Shown here piece by piece: positions 49,964 through 58,037 of a stretch of 64,000 nucleotides of DNA. The stretch comes from Campylobacter anatolicus (lineage in GTDB: Bacteria > Campylobacterota > Campylobacteria > Campylobacterales > Campylobacteraceae). The notes beneath the pieces are model-generated. The model saw nothing but the letters and a program-made list of their open reading frames with translations. It ran no database searches and was not told the origin of the DNA. Location: positions 248,001-312,000 of the forward strand of contig NZ_JAGSSY010000001.1 of assembly GCF_018145655.1 (NCBI RefSeq). Reading direction: 5' to 3'. How positions within the stretch are numbered: position 1 is the stretch's first letter; each line of letters opens with the position of its first letter. The position numbers were made by a program, and so were the translations under genes.

Positions 49964-51643
49964 TTAATTAACAAATCCGTAAAGACTAGCTAATATCCAT
50001 CCTACTAAGCAAGATGAGAATACTCCGATAAAGCCAGGTATTATAAAGCTGTGGTTTATAACGTATTTACCTATACTTGTTGTGCCTGAGCGATCAAACT
50101 GGATAGCTGCAAGGTCACTTGGGTAAGTTGGTAAGATAAAATAGCCATAACATGCTGTCGCAAACGCTATGATTATGCCAGGATCAACGCCTATTTGCAC
50201 TGCAAGTGGCACAAATGTCGCTGCTGCTGCTGCTTGAGAGTTAAGAAATTTAGATATAAGCATACCAACAATGATATAAGTCCATGGGTATGCCACCATA
50301 ACAGCACCGAGTGAACTTTTAAGCATCTCAATGTGTGAGTGAAACATCGTATCAGCCATCCATGAAATTCCATATATCGCAACAAGAGCAACCATACCAC
50401 TGTGGAAAATCTCATTTTCGGCGATTTTAGATGACTTAACGCCTGTGTATATCATCATAATAGACGCTGCTAAAAGCATAAAAATTTGAATAGTTAAAAC
50501 CATATTAAGTGGTTGAGAGCTTGATTGCTTGTTTGTGATATTTATATATGCGTTAGGAAATGTTAAATATTCACCTTTTGCATTTGTGTATGAAACCATG
50601 CCATTTTCTGAGCGAACTACCTTTTCAACCTCACCTTTTTTGTTTGTTATCTCAACATCTTGTGCCTTTTGGTTTGAGCCTATTTTGTTCTTTGAGACAC
50701 TTAGTTGAGATGAGTTTGTGCTGATACTTCCATCTTTTACGACTATCTGTTTTAAAACCTTTTGTTCAGTTGGCAAATCGCCGATTATTTGAACAATGGC
50801 TGCATCTTTTGAAGTACTCCAACTTGGGCGAAGCTCTTTAAAATATCCTAAAATCGCAACCACAACAATAGCTGCTAAAAAGATCCACATCGCATTCCAC
50901 TGAACTTTTGGTAATTTAACACCTATAAATGACTTGATATCATCAGAACCATAGATATATTTTTTCTGTGCTGGATCTGCTAGTTTAGCCTGAAACTCAG
51001 GATCTTTATCAAGGTCTTTGCCTCTAAAAATGGAGTATGTGCCGATAGCTAAAACACCTATAAACGTAGAAGGTATTGTTACTTTTAGCAAATCAAGATA
51101 GCTTGAAAATCCATCAACAACCGTTCCAGTGCCTAGCAAGACCGCAACCATAGATACACCCGCAACTGAAACAGGGCTTGCTATGATAGCAAGTTGTGAT
51201 GATACCGTAGTTGCTGCTAGTGGTCGCTCTGGGCGTATGCCACTTTTCATAGAGACATCGTATATGATAGGTAAAAGCGTATAAACTGTATGTCCAGTTC
51301 CGCATAAAACAGTCAGTGTCCAACCGCAAATGGGTGCTAAATAACAGACAAATTTAGGATTTTTTCTAAGTGCCTTCTCTGCCATTTGTAACATAACATC
51401 AAGTCCACCAGTAGCTTGCAGTGTCGCACTCGCAACAACAACCGCCAAAATAGTTAATATAACATCAACCGCTGGTTTGCCAGGCTTCATATCAAATAAG
51501 AATACAAGGATAATAAGCCCTATACCTCCTAAAATACCAAGTGCCATACCACCCTTTTTTGCTCCGTAGAACAAACAGCCAAGCACGACAATCAACTGAA
51601 GTGTAAATTGTGTGCTTTCACTTAAACTTGTTAGAAACTCCAT
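49964..51643 (-). CDS. Anaerobic C4-dicarboxylate transporter, Dcu family, with inserted loop
   Basis: A DcuA/DcuB-type carrier for fumarate, malate, tartrate or aspartate in exchange for succinate. Many membrane helices are visible, plus conserved '[19 protein letters not shown]', '[17 protein letters not shown]' and '[17 protein letters not shown]'. At 559 residues it exceeds the roughly 440-450 of E. coli DcuA/B. The extra length is a hydrophilic Lys/Ser/Asn-rich insertion at about 280-378, just before '[14 protein letters not shown]'. It is divergent from the lar-ttd operon across 203 AT-rich bases. DcuB is more likely than DcuA, but I leave the symbol open. Confidence 0.9.
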   Translation of the reverse strand: MEFLTSLSESTQFTLQLIVVLGCLFYGAKKGGMALGILGGIGLIILVFLFDMKPGKPAVDVILTILAVVVASATLQATGGLDVMLQMAEKALRKNPKFVCYLAPICGWTLTVLCGTGHTVYTLLPIIYDVSMKSGIRPERPLAATTVSSQLAIIASPVSVAGVSMVAVLLGTGTVVDGFSSYLDLLKVTIPSTFIGVLAIGTYSIFRGKDLDKDPEFQAKLADPAQKKYIYGSDDIKSFIGVKLPKVQWNAMWIFLAAIVVVAILGYFKELRPSWSTSKDAAIVQIIGDLPTEQKVLKQIVVKDGSISTNSSQLSVSKNKIGSNQKAQDVEITNKKGEVEKVVRSENGMVSYTNAKGEYLTFPNAYINITNKQSSSQPLNMVLTIQIFMLLAASIMMIYTGVKSSKIAENEIFHSGMVALVAIYGISWMADTMFHSHIEMLKSSLGAVMVAYPWTYIIVGMLISKFLNSQAAAAATFVPLAVQIGVDPGIIIAFATACYGYFILPTYPSDLAAIQFDRSGTTSIGKYVINHSFIIPGFIGVFSSCLVGWILASLYGFVN

Positions 51644-51730
51644 AGTTTCACTCCCTTTCCTAAAAATTAACGTTAAAAAATTATTTAAATTATAATTACA
51701 TTAAAATTAAAATATAATTAAAAAATTCAA

Positions 51731-51764
51731 ATTTTTAAATTATATTTATTATAAATTTAAAAAT
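51731..51764. promoter_or_regulatory. AT-rich inverted repeat in the dcu-lar divergent spacer
   Basis: ATTTTTAAATT (51731-51741) and AATTTAAAAAT (51754-51764) are perfect arms with a 12-base spacer, lying between the two divergent starts. It could be an operator shared by the transporter and the lar-ttd operon, but in DNA this AT-rich such repeats also arise by chance. Confidence 0.3.
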
Positions 51765-51813
51765 CAAATCAACGAAAATTTATAATTTAAAATGCTAAAA
51801 ATAAAATTTTAGG

Positions 51814-51819
51814 TATAAT
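51814..51819 (+). promoter_or_regulatory. Putative -10 box for the lar-ttd operon
   Basis: TATAAT in TAGGTATAATTCC, 27 bases upstream of the larA-family ATG at 51847, with AAGGAG at 51836-51841 as ribosome site. Confidence 0.65.
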
Positions 51820-51846
51820 TCCTAAAAATATTTTCAAGGAGTAAAA

Positions 51847-53097
51847 ATGCAAATAGGCATAGCTTATGGTAAAGATGAAGTCTTAAATATCAATATAGAT
51901 GAGAAAAATTTATTAGGCATTTTTGACCCAAACAAAGTTAAGAAGCAAGACGAGACAGAACTTATCAAAAATGCCCTTGCAAACCCACTAAATCAAGCTC
52001 AATTTGATAAATTTATAGATACAGATGAAAAAATAGTTATAATAGTAAATGACGGAACTCGCCCAACACCAACATCAAAGGTCTTAGCTCAAATTTATCC
52101 AAAACTACGCAACAAAGACAAAACTTTCATCATAGCAAACGGTTGCCATCGTGACCCAACAGAGGATGAATATCATATGATATTTTCGCGTGAAATTTAT
52201 GAAGAGATCGCACCAAATGGCGAGATACATAGCCACGACTCTAAAAATGATGAGATGACATACCTTGGAGAAAGTAAAAACGGAACTCCGATGTATCTAA
52301 ATAAAATAGTCGCCGAAGCTAAAAAAGTCATTGTAATAGGCTCAGTTGAGCCACACTATTTTGCAGGTTACACAGGTGGGCGAAAGGCATTTTTACCAGG
52401 CACTGCAAAGTATGAGACGATAGAGCAAAATCACAAACTAGCCCTTAGTCCTGACGCACAAGCACTTCGTCTTGATGGTAACCCGGTACATGAAGATATG
52501 ATAGATGCTATGAAAGTTTTAGCCGATATTGATGTATTTGCTATTATGACCGTGCTTGATAGCGAGCATAGTGTGTATTACGCCAGCACCGGGCATTTAC
52601 AAGATTCATTTTATGACTGTATTAAAAAAGCTGATGAGGTCTTTTGTGTAAATATCCCTAAAAAAGCTGATATTGTCATCTCGGTCGCACCATATCCTAT
52701 GGATGTAGATCTTTATCAGGCACAAAAAGCTCTTGATAACGGTAAACTAGCCCTTGCAAAAGATGGTGTTTTGATAATGGTTGCAAAGTGTCGTACTGGA
52801 ATTGGTCCAAAGCCATTTTTTAACCTTATGGCATCGGCTGACACGCCACAAAAGGTGTTAGAAAAGATTAAAGATGAATTTCATCTAGGCTATCACAAAG
52901 CTGCAAAGATGGCTGAGATTTCACTCTGGGCAAAGACTTGGGCGGTAACTGACTTAAGTGATGATGAGATGAAAGCGGTGCATTTAAAACCGTATCACGA
53001 CCTACAAATCGCACTAGATGACGCACTCGCAGATCGCGGTGCAGACGCGTCTATCATAATCTTGCCGTTTGGCTCTATGACTGTGCCAAAGGTGTAA
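51847..53097 (+). CDS. larA: LarA-family nickel-pincer racemase/epimerase
   Basis: A homologue of nickel-dependent lactate racemase, whose NPN cofactor is a tethered nickel pincer nucleotide. The 416 residues keep the key set: D69 and R72 in 'NDGTRPTP', H101 in 'GCHRDPTEDE', H170 in 'VEPHYFAGYTGGRK', K180 (cofactor attachment) and H196 (nickel ligand). These match L. plantarum LarA D72, R75, H108, H174, K184 and H200 with the same local spacing. It heads an operon with larC, larE, larB and ttdAB. Substrate is not fixed by these residues; tartrate or malate is favoured by context, lactate by family name. The symbol denotes family only. Confidence 0.88.
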   Translation: MQIGIAYGKDEVLNINIDEKNLLGIFDPNKVKKQDETELIKNALANPLNQAQFDKFIDTDEKIVIIVNDGTRPTPTSKVLAQIYPKLRNKDKTFIIANGCHRDPTEDEYHMIFSREIYEEIAPNGEIHSHDSKNDEMTYLGESKNGTPMYLNKIVAEAKKVIVIGSVEPHYFAGYTGGRKAFLPGTAKYETIEQNHKLALSPDAQALRLDGNPVHEDMIDAMKVLADIDVFAIMTVLDSEHSVYYASTGHLQDSFYDCIKKADEVFCVNIPKKADIVISVAPYPMDVDLYQAQKALDNGKLALAKDGVLIMVAKCRTGIGPKPFFNLMASADTPQKVLEKIKDEFHLGYHKAAKMAEISLWAKTWAVTDLSDDEMKAVHLKPYHDLQIALDDALADRGADASIIILPFGSMTVPKV

Positions 53098-53098
53098 G

Positions 53099-54283
53099 TT
53101 GAGTAAATTTTTATATTATGACCTAAGTTGTGGTATCAGTGGCGATATGCACTTAGCCGCTCTTGTGGGACTTGGAGTGGATTTTAAATATTTAAAAAGC
53201 GAGCTTAGCAAGCTTGGGCTTGATGATGAGTTTGTTTTAGAGAAAAAAGATATCTTAAAACGTGGCATAAGTAGTATTAAAATAGATGTTTTACTTACTA
53301 AAAAAACGGCTTATTATAGAAATTTTAAAGATATTAAACGCATCATCTTAAACTCAAACTTAAGCGAGTTTTGCAAAGATAGGTCAATTAAAATTTTTGA
53401 GCGTATCGCAGTAGCTGAAGCAAAAGCTCACGATACAAGTGTTGAAAAGGTGCATTTTCACGAAGTCGGTGCGGTCGATAGCATAGTTGATATAGTTGGA
53501 GCTTGTATCTGTCTTGAGTATCTTGGTGTAACACAGATTATTAGCTCGAAGATAGAGCTTGGTGGCGGTGCAGTGCGGTGTGCTCATGGAGTTTTAAGTG
53601 TACCTGCCCCTGCCGTGTGTGAAATTTTAAAAGACGTGCCAGTTAGCATAGGTAGAGCAAATTTTGAGCTTACCACGCCAACTGGAGCCGCAATAGTGCG
53701 TGAGTTTACCAAAGAGTTTAGTAAAAGCTTAAGCTTTAATATAAAGGCCGTTGGTTATGGAGCTGGAAATAAAGAGGCTGAGTTTGCAAATATCCTTCGT
53801 ATAATGCTTTGTGAAAGCGAGACAACAAAGAATTTAAAACAAAAACTAATACAAACCAACATCGATGATATGGACGCAGAAAGCTTTGCCTTTGCTTGTG
53901 AGACACTGCTGCAAAACGGAGCATTAGATGTGTTTAGCCACTCAGTTTTTATGAAAAAGGGTCGCATAGGTTTTGAACTAAACGTCATCTGTAAAGAGAG
54001 CGACGCCGAACAAATAAAATCGCTAATCTTTAAACATACAACATCAATCGGAGTGCGTGAAATAGAGATTTTAAAGACCGAGCTAAAACGTGAGTTTGTC
54101 AAAATTTCATCTAAATTTGGTGATATAAATTTAAAAGTATCAAATATAAATGATAGTGAATTTAAGGCAAAGCCTGAATTTAATGAGTGCAAAAGTGCCG
54201 CCATAAAGCACAATATAACACTAAATGAAGTAAAAAAAGAGATACTTAAAAACTATGACAAAGCTACAAAATTTAAAAAATGA
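53099..54283 (+). CDS. larC: Nickel pincer cofactor biosynthesis protein LarC
   Basis: CTP-dependent cyclometallase that inserts nickel into the pincer nucleotide. The 394 residues (DUF111) start 'YYDLSCGISGDMHLAALVGLG' and include 'VEKVHFHEVGAVDSIVDIVGA', typical of the family. It starts with TTG at 53099, one base after the larA stop. It is one continuous reading frame, unlike L. plantarum where LarC is made by ribosomal frameshifting. The 3' end overlaps larE by 29 bases. Confidence 0.93.
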   Translation: MSKFLYYDLSCGISGDMHLAALVGLGVDFKYLKSELSKLGLDDEFVLEKKDILKRGISSIKIDVLLTKKTAYYRNFKDIKRIILNSNLSEFCKDRSIKIFERIAVAEAKAHDTSVEKVHFHEVGAVDSIVDIVGACICLEYLGVTQIISSKIELGGGAVRCAHGVLSVPAPAVCEILKDVPVSIGRANFELTTPTGAAIVREFTKEFSKSLSFNIKAVGYGAGNKEAEFANILRIMLCESETTKNLKQKLIQTNIDDMDAESFAFACETLLQNGALDVFSHSVFMKKGRIGFELNVICKESDAEQIKSLIFKHTTSIGVREIEILKTELKREFVKISSKFGDINLKVSNINDSEFKAKPEFNECKSAAIKHNITLNEVKKEILKNYDKATKFKK

Positions 54284-55028
54284 GATAAAAAAACTTGACA
54301 ATATCGCAGTTGCATTTTCTGGTGGTGTGGATAGCTCACTACTCTTAAAAGTCGCTCACGACGTGCTTAAAGACAAGAGTATAGCTATAACGATAAGATC
54401 ACCCTATATGTCAGAGCGTGAGATAAATGAAACCGTGGAGTTTACCAAAATGTATGGTATACAGCACGAAATAATGCAAGTAGGCATCATAGATGAGATA
54501 ACAACAAATCCAGAAAATCGTTGCTACATCTGTAAAATGGCGGTTTTTACAAAGCTTATCGAAAAAGCGAATAAGCTTGGCTTTACAAACATCGCCGATG
54601 GCACAAACAAAGACGACTTAGACGAATACCGCCCCGGACTAAAAGCAAAGAATGAACTAGGCGTCATCTCTCCGCTTATAAATTTAAGCAAAAATGAGAT
54701 CAGAGATCTGTCACGAAGGCTTAAACTAAATACATATAACAAGCCTAGTTATGCCTGCTTGCTTACACGTTTGCCACATAATTATAAATTTAATAAAAAC
54801 GAGTTAAGCCTAATAGAAAAGATAGAAAATTTTCTAATTACAAATAGCTATAAAAACATACGTGCTAGATTTGACGGTAAGTATGTAAAATTGCAAATGG
54901 GCGTAGCTGATATGGCAAGATTTATTACAGATATTAAATTTAAAGATATGATAAAGGCGATAAACTCAATGGGTAAATTTGAACTAGTGCTTGATCTAAA
55001 GGGGCTTAGAGAGGATGTGTTAAAGTGA
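54255..55028 (+). CDS. larE: LarE sulfur transferase
   Basis: PP-loop ATPase that supplies sulfur to the pincer cofactor. The 257 residues have SGGVDS at 22-27, 'NRCYICKMAVFTKL' at about 88-101 and 'NKPSYACLLTR' around C168. That Cys corresponds by motif to the sacrificial cysteine (C176) of L. plantarum LarE, so it may act by losing its own sulfur. Only C90, C93 and C168 are present. It overlaps larC by 29 bases and larB by 4. Confidence 0.92.
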   Translation: MTKLQNLKNEIKKLDNIAVAFSGGVDSSLLLKVAHDVLKDKSIAITIRSPYMSEREINETVEFTKMYGIQHEIMQVGIIDEITTNPENRCYICKMAVFTKLIEKANKLGFTNIADGTNKDDLDEYRPGLKAKNELGVISPLINLSKNEIRDLSRRLKLNTYNKPSYACLLTRLPHNYKFNKNELSLIEKIENFLITNSYKNIRARFDGKYVKLQMGVADMARFITDIKFKDMIKAINSMGKFELVLDLKGLREDVLK

Positions 55029-55771
55029 GAGAGAGTGAGATAATAAAACTAATAGAAAGCATAAAAAGTGGTAAAATCTCAAACGAAATGGTCATAAAAT
55101 ATCTTAAAAACTATCCACTTGAGGATATTGGCTGTGCTAAGATAGATAAACAAAGAGAGCTTAGAAACGGCGTTGGCGAAGTGATCTATGGGGCTGGTAA
55201 AAGCACGGACGAGATAATATCCATAGCTACTCACATATCCACAAACTGTCAAAATATACTCATCACTAGAACAAATACAAAAACTTACGAAGCCTTAAAG
55301 CAAAAATTTAAAAACGCCAAATTTAATGAAAGAGCTGGTGTGATAAGCGTGATCTTTAAAGAGATAGAGCCAACAAAAAGCCATATCGCCATCGTATCAG
55401 CCGGAACCTCTGATGCGGTAGTGGTTGAAGAGGCATATGAGACAGCAAAATTTCTTGGTAATAGCGTGAAAAAGATAAATGATGTTGGTGTGGCTGGCAT
55501 CCATAGATTATTTTCGCACCTTGATGAGATACAATCTGCAAAAGTCATCATCGCTGTGGCTGGTATGGAGGGGGCTTTACCTAGTGTTATCGCAGGTCTT
55601 GTAAAGGCCCCAGTCATTGCTGTGCCTACTAGCGTTGGCTATGGTACAAGCTTTGGTGGCATCTCGGCACTTTTAAGTATGCTAAATAGCTGTGCCAATG
55701 GTATAACAGTTGTAAATATAGATAACGGATACGGTGCGGCATATAACGCAAGTATCATCAATCATCTGTGA
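55025..55771 (+). CDS. larB: LarB pyridinium-dicarboxylate adenine dinucleotide synthase
   Basis: Carboxylates and hydrolyses nicotinic acid adenine dinucleotide to start NPN synthesis; it is related to PurE. The 248 residues contain 'GVGEVIYGAGKS', 'IVSAGTSDAVVVEEA', 'VAGIHRLFSHL', 'AVAGMEGALPSVIAGLV' and 'VPTSVGYGTSFGG', the LarB pattern. It starts within the end of larE and is followed by ttdA after 25 bases. Confidence 0.94.
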   Translation: MRESEIIKLIESIKSGKISNEMVIKYLKNYPLEDIGCAKIDKQRELRNGVGEVIYGAGKSTDEIISIATHISTNCQNILITRTNTKTYEALKQKFKNAKFNERAGVISVIFKEIEPTKSHIAIVSAGTSDAVVVEEAYETAKFLGNSVKKINDVGVAGIHRLFSHLDEIQSAKVIIAVAGMEGALPSVIAGLVKAPVIAVPTSVGYGTSFGGISALLSMLNSCANGITVVNIDNGYGAAYNASIINHL

Positions 55772-55796
55772 ATAATTTAAATTTAAAGGAAATATT

Positions 55797-56699
55797 ATGC
55801 AAGATAGCACATTGTGTAAAAAAATGACTGAAGTAATGGCTAAATTTGTAGGCTACAGTGGCAAAGTTTTACCTGATGATATAATAGCAAAGCTAGAGGA
55901 GCTAAGCAAGAGCGAGACTGCTCCACTAGCTAAAACCATCTATGAAACCATGTTTAAAAATCAAAAACTAGCCAAAGAGCTAGATCGCCCATCTTGTCAA
56001 GATACTGGAATGATACAATTTTTCATAAAATGTGGGGCAAATTTCCCACTAATCTCAGAGCTAGAGATGCTTTTAAGAGAAGCGGTAGTGATAGCAACCA
56101 AAGAAGCACCACTACGACATAATAGTGTTGAGACATTTGATGAGTATAACACCGGCAAAAATGTAGGCAAGGATTCGCCATCTATATTTTGGCAGATAGA
56201 GCCAAATAGTGATAAGTGTGAGATACATACATATATGGCAGGCGGTGGATGCTCTTTACCTGGTAGTGCAACCGTACTTATGCCCGGTATGGGCTATGAA
56301 GGTGTGGTTAAATTTGTTATGGATATAATGACAAGCTACGGCATAAACGCCTGTCCGCCATTGCTCGTGGGTATAGGTATAGGCACATCTATAGATGTCG
56401 CATCGCTGCTATCTAAAAAGGCTCTTTTTAGACCTCTAGGCACACACAATCCAAATGAACGTGCCGCAATGACTGAAAAGTTGCTAGAAGATGGGATAAA
56501 CTCTATAGGTCTTGGACCACAAGGCATGGGTGGAGCAAATTCTGTAATGGGAGTGCATATAGAAAACAGTGCACGTCATCCATCTGTCATCGCCGTAGCG
56601 GTAAATATCGGCTGCTGGTCGCATAGAAAGGGTCATATCGTATGGGATAAAAACCTAAACTATCAAGTAAAATCACACAAGGAATTTAAATATGAGTAA
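55797..56699 (+). CDS. ttdA: L(+)-tartrate dehydratase alpha subunit (TtdA)
   Basis: The [4Fe-4S] dehydratase subunit converting L(+)-tartrate to oxaloacetate. The 300 residues follow E. coli TtdA closely by memory: 'RPSCQDTG', '[19 protein letters not shown]', '[11 protein letters not shown]', 'GYEGVVKFV', '[16 protein letters not shown]', '[19 protein letters not shown]'. Cluster cysteines are expected in the first, third and last of these. A two-subunit fumarase is the alternative, but the match is to Ttd. AAAGGAAA precedes the start. It overlaps ttdB by 8 bases. Confidence 0.92.
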   Translation: MQDSTLCKKMTEVMAKFVGYSGKVLPDDIIAKLEELSKSETAPLAKTIYETMFKNQKLAKELDRPSCQDTGMIQFFIKCGANFPLISELEMLLREAVVIATKEAPLRHNSVETFDEYNTGKNVGKDSPSIFWQIEPNSDKCEIHTYMAGGGCSLPGSATVLMPGMGYEGVVKFVMDIMTSYGINACPPLLVGIGIGTSIDVASLLSKKALFRPLGTHNPNERAAMTEKLLEDGINSIGLGPQGMGGANSVMGVHIENSARHPSVIAVAVNIGCWSHRKGHIVWDKNLNYQVKSHKEFKYE

Positions 56700-57306
56700 G
56701 AAAATTTTAACAACTCCGATAAAAGCAGAGGACTTAAAAGATATAAAAATAGGCGACGTCATCTACTTAACAGGCAATATCGTAACGTGCCGTGATGTAG
56801 CTCATAGACGCGTTGTAGATGAAGGCAGAGAGCTACCGCTAGATATAAACGGCGGAGCTATACTACACGCTGGGCCTATCATCCGCAAAAATGACGATAA
56901 ACAGAGCTATGAGATCGTCTCAGTTGGGCCAACGACTAGTATGAGAATGGAAAAATTTGAGTATGACTTCATAGCAAAAACCGGAGTACGACTCATAGTT
57001 GGTAAGGGTGGAATGAAAGAAAATACGATGAAAGGATGCAAGGAATTTGGTGCTTTACACTGCGTATTTCCAGCTGGATGTGCCGTAATAGCCGCTACAC
57101 AGGTCACTCAAATAGTGGGTGCTGAGTGGATGGAGCTTGGTATGCCTGAGACTCTGTGGAACTGCAAAGTAGAAGAATTTGGTCCGCTTATAGTCTCAAT
57201 AGACGCTAATGGCAACAATCTCTTTGAAACAAATAAAATAGAATTTAACAAAAGAAAAGACGCTGCTACAAGTGAGATAATCAAACAAGTTGGATTTATC
57301 AAATAA
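56692..57306 (+). CDS. ttdB: L(+)-tartrate dehydratase beta subunit (TtdB)
   Basis: The partner subunit of TtdA. The 204 residues match the E. coli protein almost throughout in motif order: '[19 protein letters not shown]', '[10 protein letters not shown]', '[11 protein letters not shown]', '[11 protein letters not shown]', 'LIVGKGGM', '[14 protein letters not shown]', '[15 protein letters not shown]' and '[10 protein letters not shown]'. It is the last gene of the lar-ttd operon and is followed by a hairpin. Confidence 0.94.
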   Translation: MSKKILTTPIKAEDLKDIKIGDVIYLTGNIVTCRDVAHRRVVDEGRELPLDINGGAILHAGPIIRKNDDKQSYEIVSVGPTTSMRMEKFEYDFIAKTGVRLIVGKGGMKENTMKGCKEFGALHCVFPAGCAVIAATQVTQIVGAEWMELGMPETLWNCKVEEFGPLIVSIDANGNNLFETNKIEFNKRKDAATSEIIKQVGFIK

Positions 57307-57315
57307 ACCTACATA

Positions 57316-57334
57316 AGTCCCTATTTTAGGGGCT
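57316..57334 (+). terminator. Hairpin after ttdB
   Basis: AGTCCCTA and TAGGGGCT form an 8-bp stem (one G-T pair) around TTT, 9 bases after the ttdB stop. The downstream tract is T-containing but not a clean run. It is a plausible end of the lar-ttd operon. Confidence 0.65.
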
Positions 57335-57465
57335 ATTCTATATAATACTTTATAAATTTAAACCTAGATTTTATTTATTTTATTAGTAATTATTGCTAAA
57401 TATCTCTAAATTTAAGATTTTTAAACTTAAAGCTTAAATTTTAATATTTTTTAAGCTAAATTTTA

Positions 57466-57478
57466 GGGGGGGGGGGGG
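57466..57478 (+). repeat. Thirteen-G homopolymer upstream of a lipoprotein gene
   Basis: An uninterrupted run of 13 G on the plus strand in otherwise about 80% AT DNA, ending one base before a TAAAAT box and 34 bases before the ATG at 57513. Long poly-G runs are the classical slippage tracts of Campylobacter. Here it lies outside any gene, within the spacer of the likely promoter. Confidence 0.95.
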
Positions 57479-57484
57479 TAAAAT
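57479..57484 (+). promoter_or_regulatory. Putative -10 box abutting the poly-G tract
   Basis: TAAAAT immediately follows the 13 G residues. Start of transcription would be near 57491, giving a leader of about 22 bases with AAGGAGG at 57502-57508. The G run would occupy most of the -10/-35 spacer, so its length should set promoter strength. Confidence 0.5.
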
Positions 57485-57512
57485 AACTCCAAAACTACCA
57501 AAAGGAGGATTA

Positions 57513-57992
57513 ATGATAAAATTTAAGTTGTTTTTAGTTGGTGCTTTAGCACTTGTTTTAAGTGGTTGTGCGTCTATAGTCAATGGCGGATCAGAGAAAT
57601 ATACCATACACTCAGATCCGAGTGCGGCTAAGATAGTCGTTATAGACAAAGCAGACGATACAAAAATTTATGAAGGCATAACTCCACTAAGTGTAACACT
57701 GGAGAAACAGCAAAGATACTTCAAAGGTAAAACCTACAACGTATCTGTGATGAAAGATGGCTACGCACCAGTTAGTTTTAACATAAGACCAACCTTGAGT
57801 GGATGGTATATAGGTAACATCATATTTGGCGGACTTATCGGTATACTAATAGTCGATCCGCTAACTGGCGGTATGTGGAATCTAGCCCCAGAAAAGGCTG
57901 ACAATATAACCACTCAAAAAGAGAGCATAACTATAAAACTGCTAAGCGACACGACGGCTAACGAGAGAGCCAACATGACACAAATCAAATAA
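57513..57992 (+). CDS. PEGA-like lipoprotein, possibly phase variable
   Basis: A 159-residue surface or periplasmic lipoprotein. The signal peptide ends in the lipobox 'LVLSGC' with acylated Cys at 19. 'YTIHSDPSAAKIVVID' and 'YNVSVMKDGYAPVSFNI' are PEGA-domain-like (the P-x-G-A strand motif of surface proteins). A hydrophobic glycine-rich segment follows ('GWYIGNIIFGGLIGILIVDPLTGGMW', about 112-137), as in other small 'PEGA/TraT-like' lipoproteins. Expression probably depends on the poly-G tract upstream. The ribosome site is strong. Function unknown. Confidence 0.85.
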   Translation: MIKFKLFLVGALALVLSGCASIVNGGSEKYTIHSDPSAAKIVVIDKADDTKIYEGITPLSVTLEKQQRYFKGKTYNVSVMKDGYAPVSFNIRPTLSGWYIGNIIFGGLIGILIVDPLTGGMWNLAPEKADNITTQKESITIKLLSDTTANERANMTQIK

Positions 57993-58002
57993 TATAAAAT
58001 AT

Positions 58003-58030
58003 GCTAGACTTAAGCTTAAGTCTAGCTTTT
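58003..58030. terminator. Strong palindromic terminator between lipoprotein gene and polA
   Basis: A 24-base perfect palindrome (GCTAGACTTAAG then its reverse complement, 58003-58026) is followed by TTTT on the plus strand. It lies between convergent genes and can stop both transcripts. Confidence 0.85.
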
Positions 58031-58037
58031 ACCTATT

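Noticed and set aside
57434-57649. Minus-strand frame through the poly-G tract with a Pro run
   Set aside because: The Pro run is only the complement of the G tract, and the frame overlaps a well-supported lipoprotein gene on the other strand.
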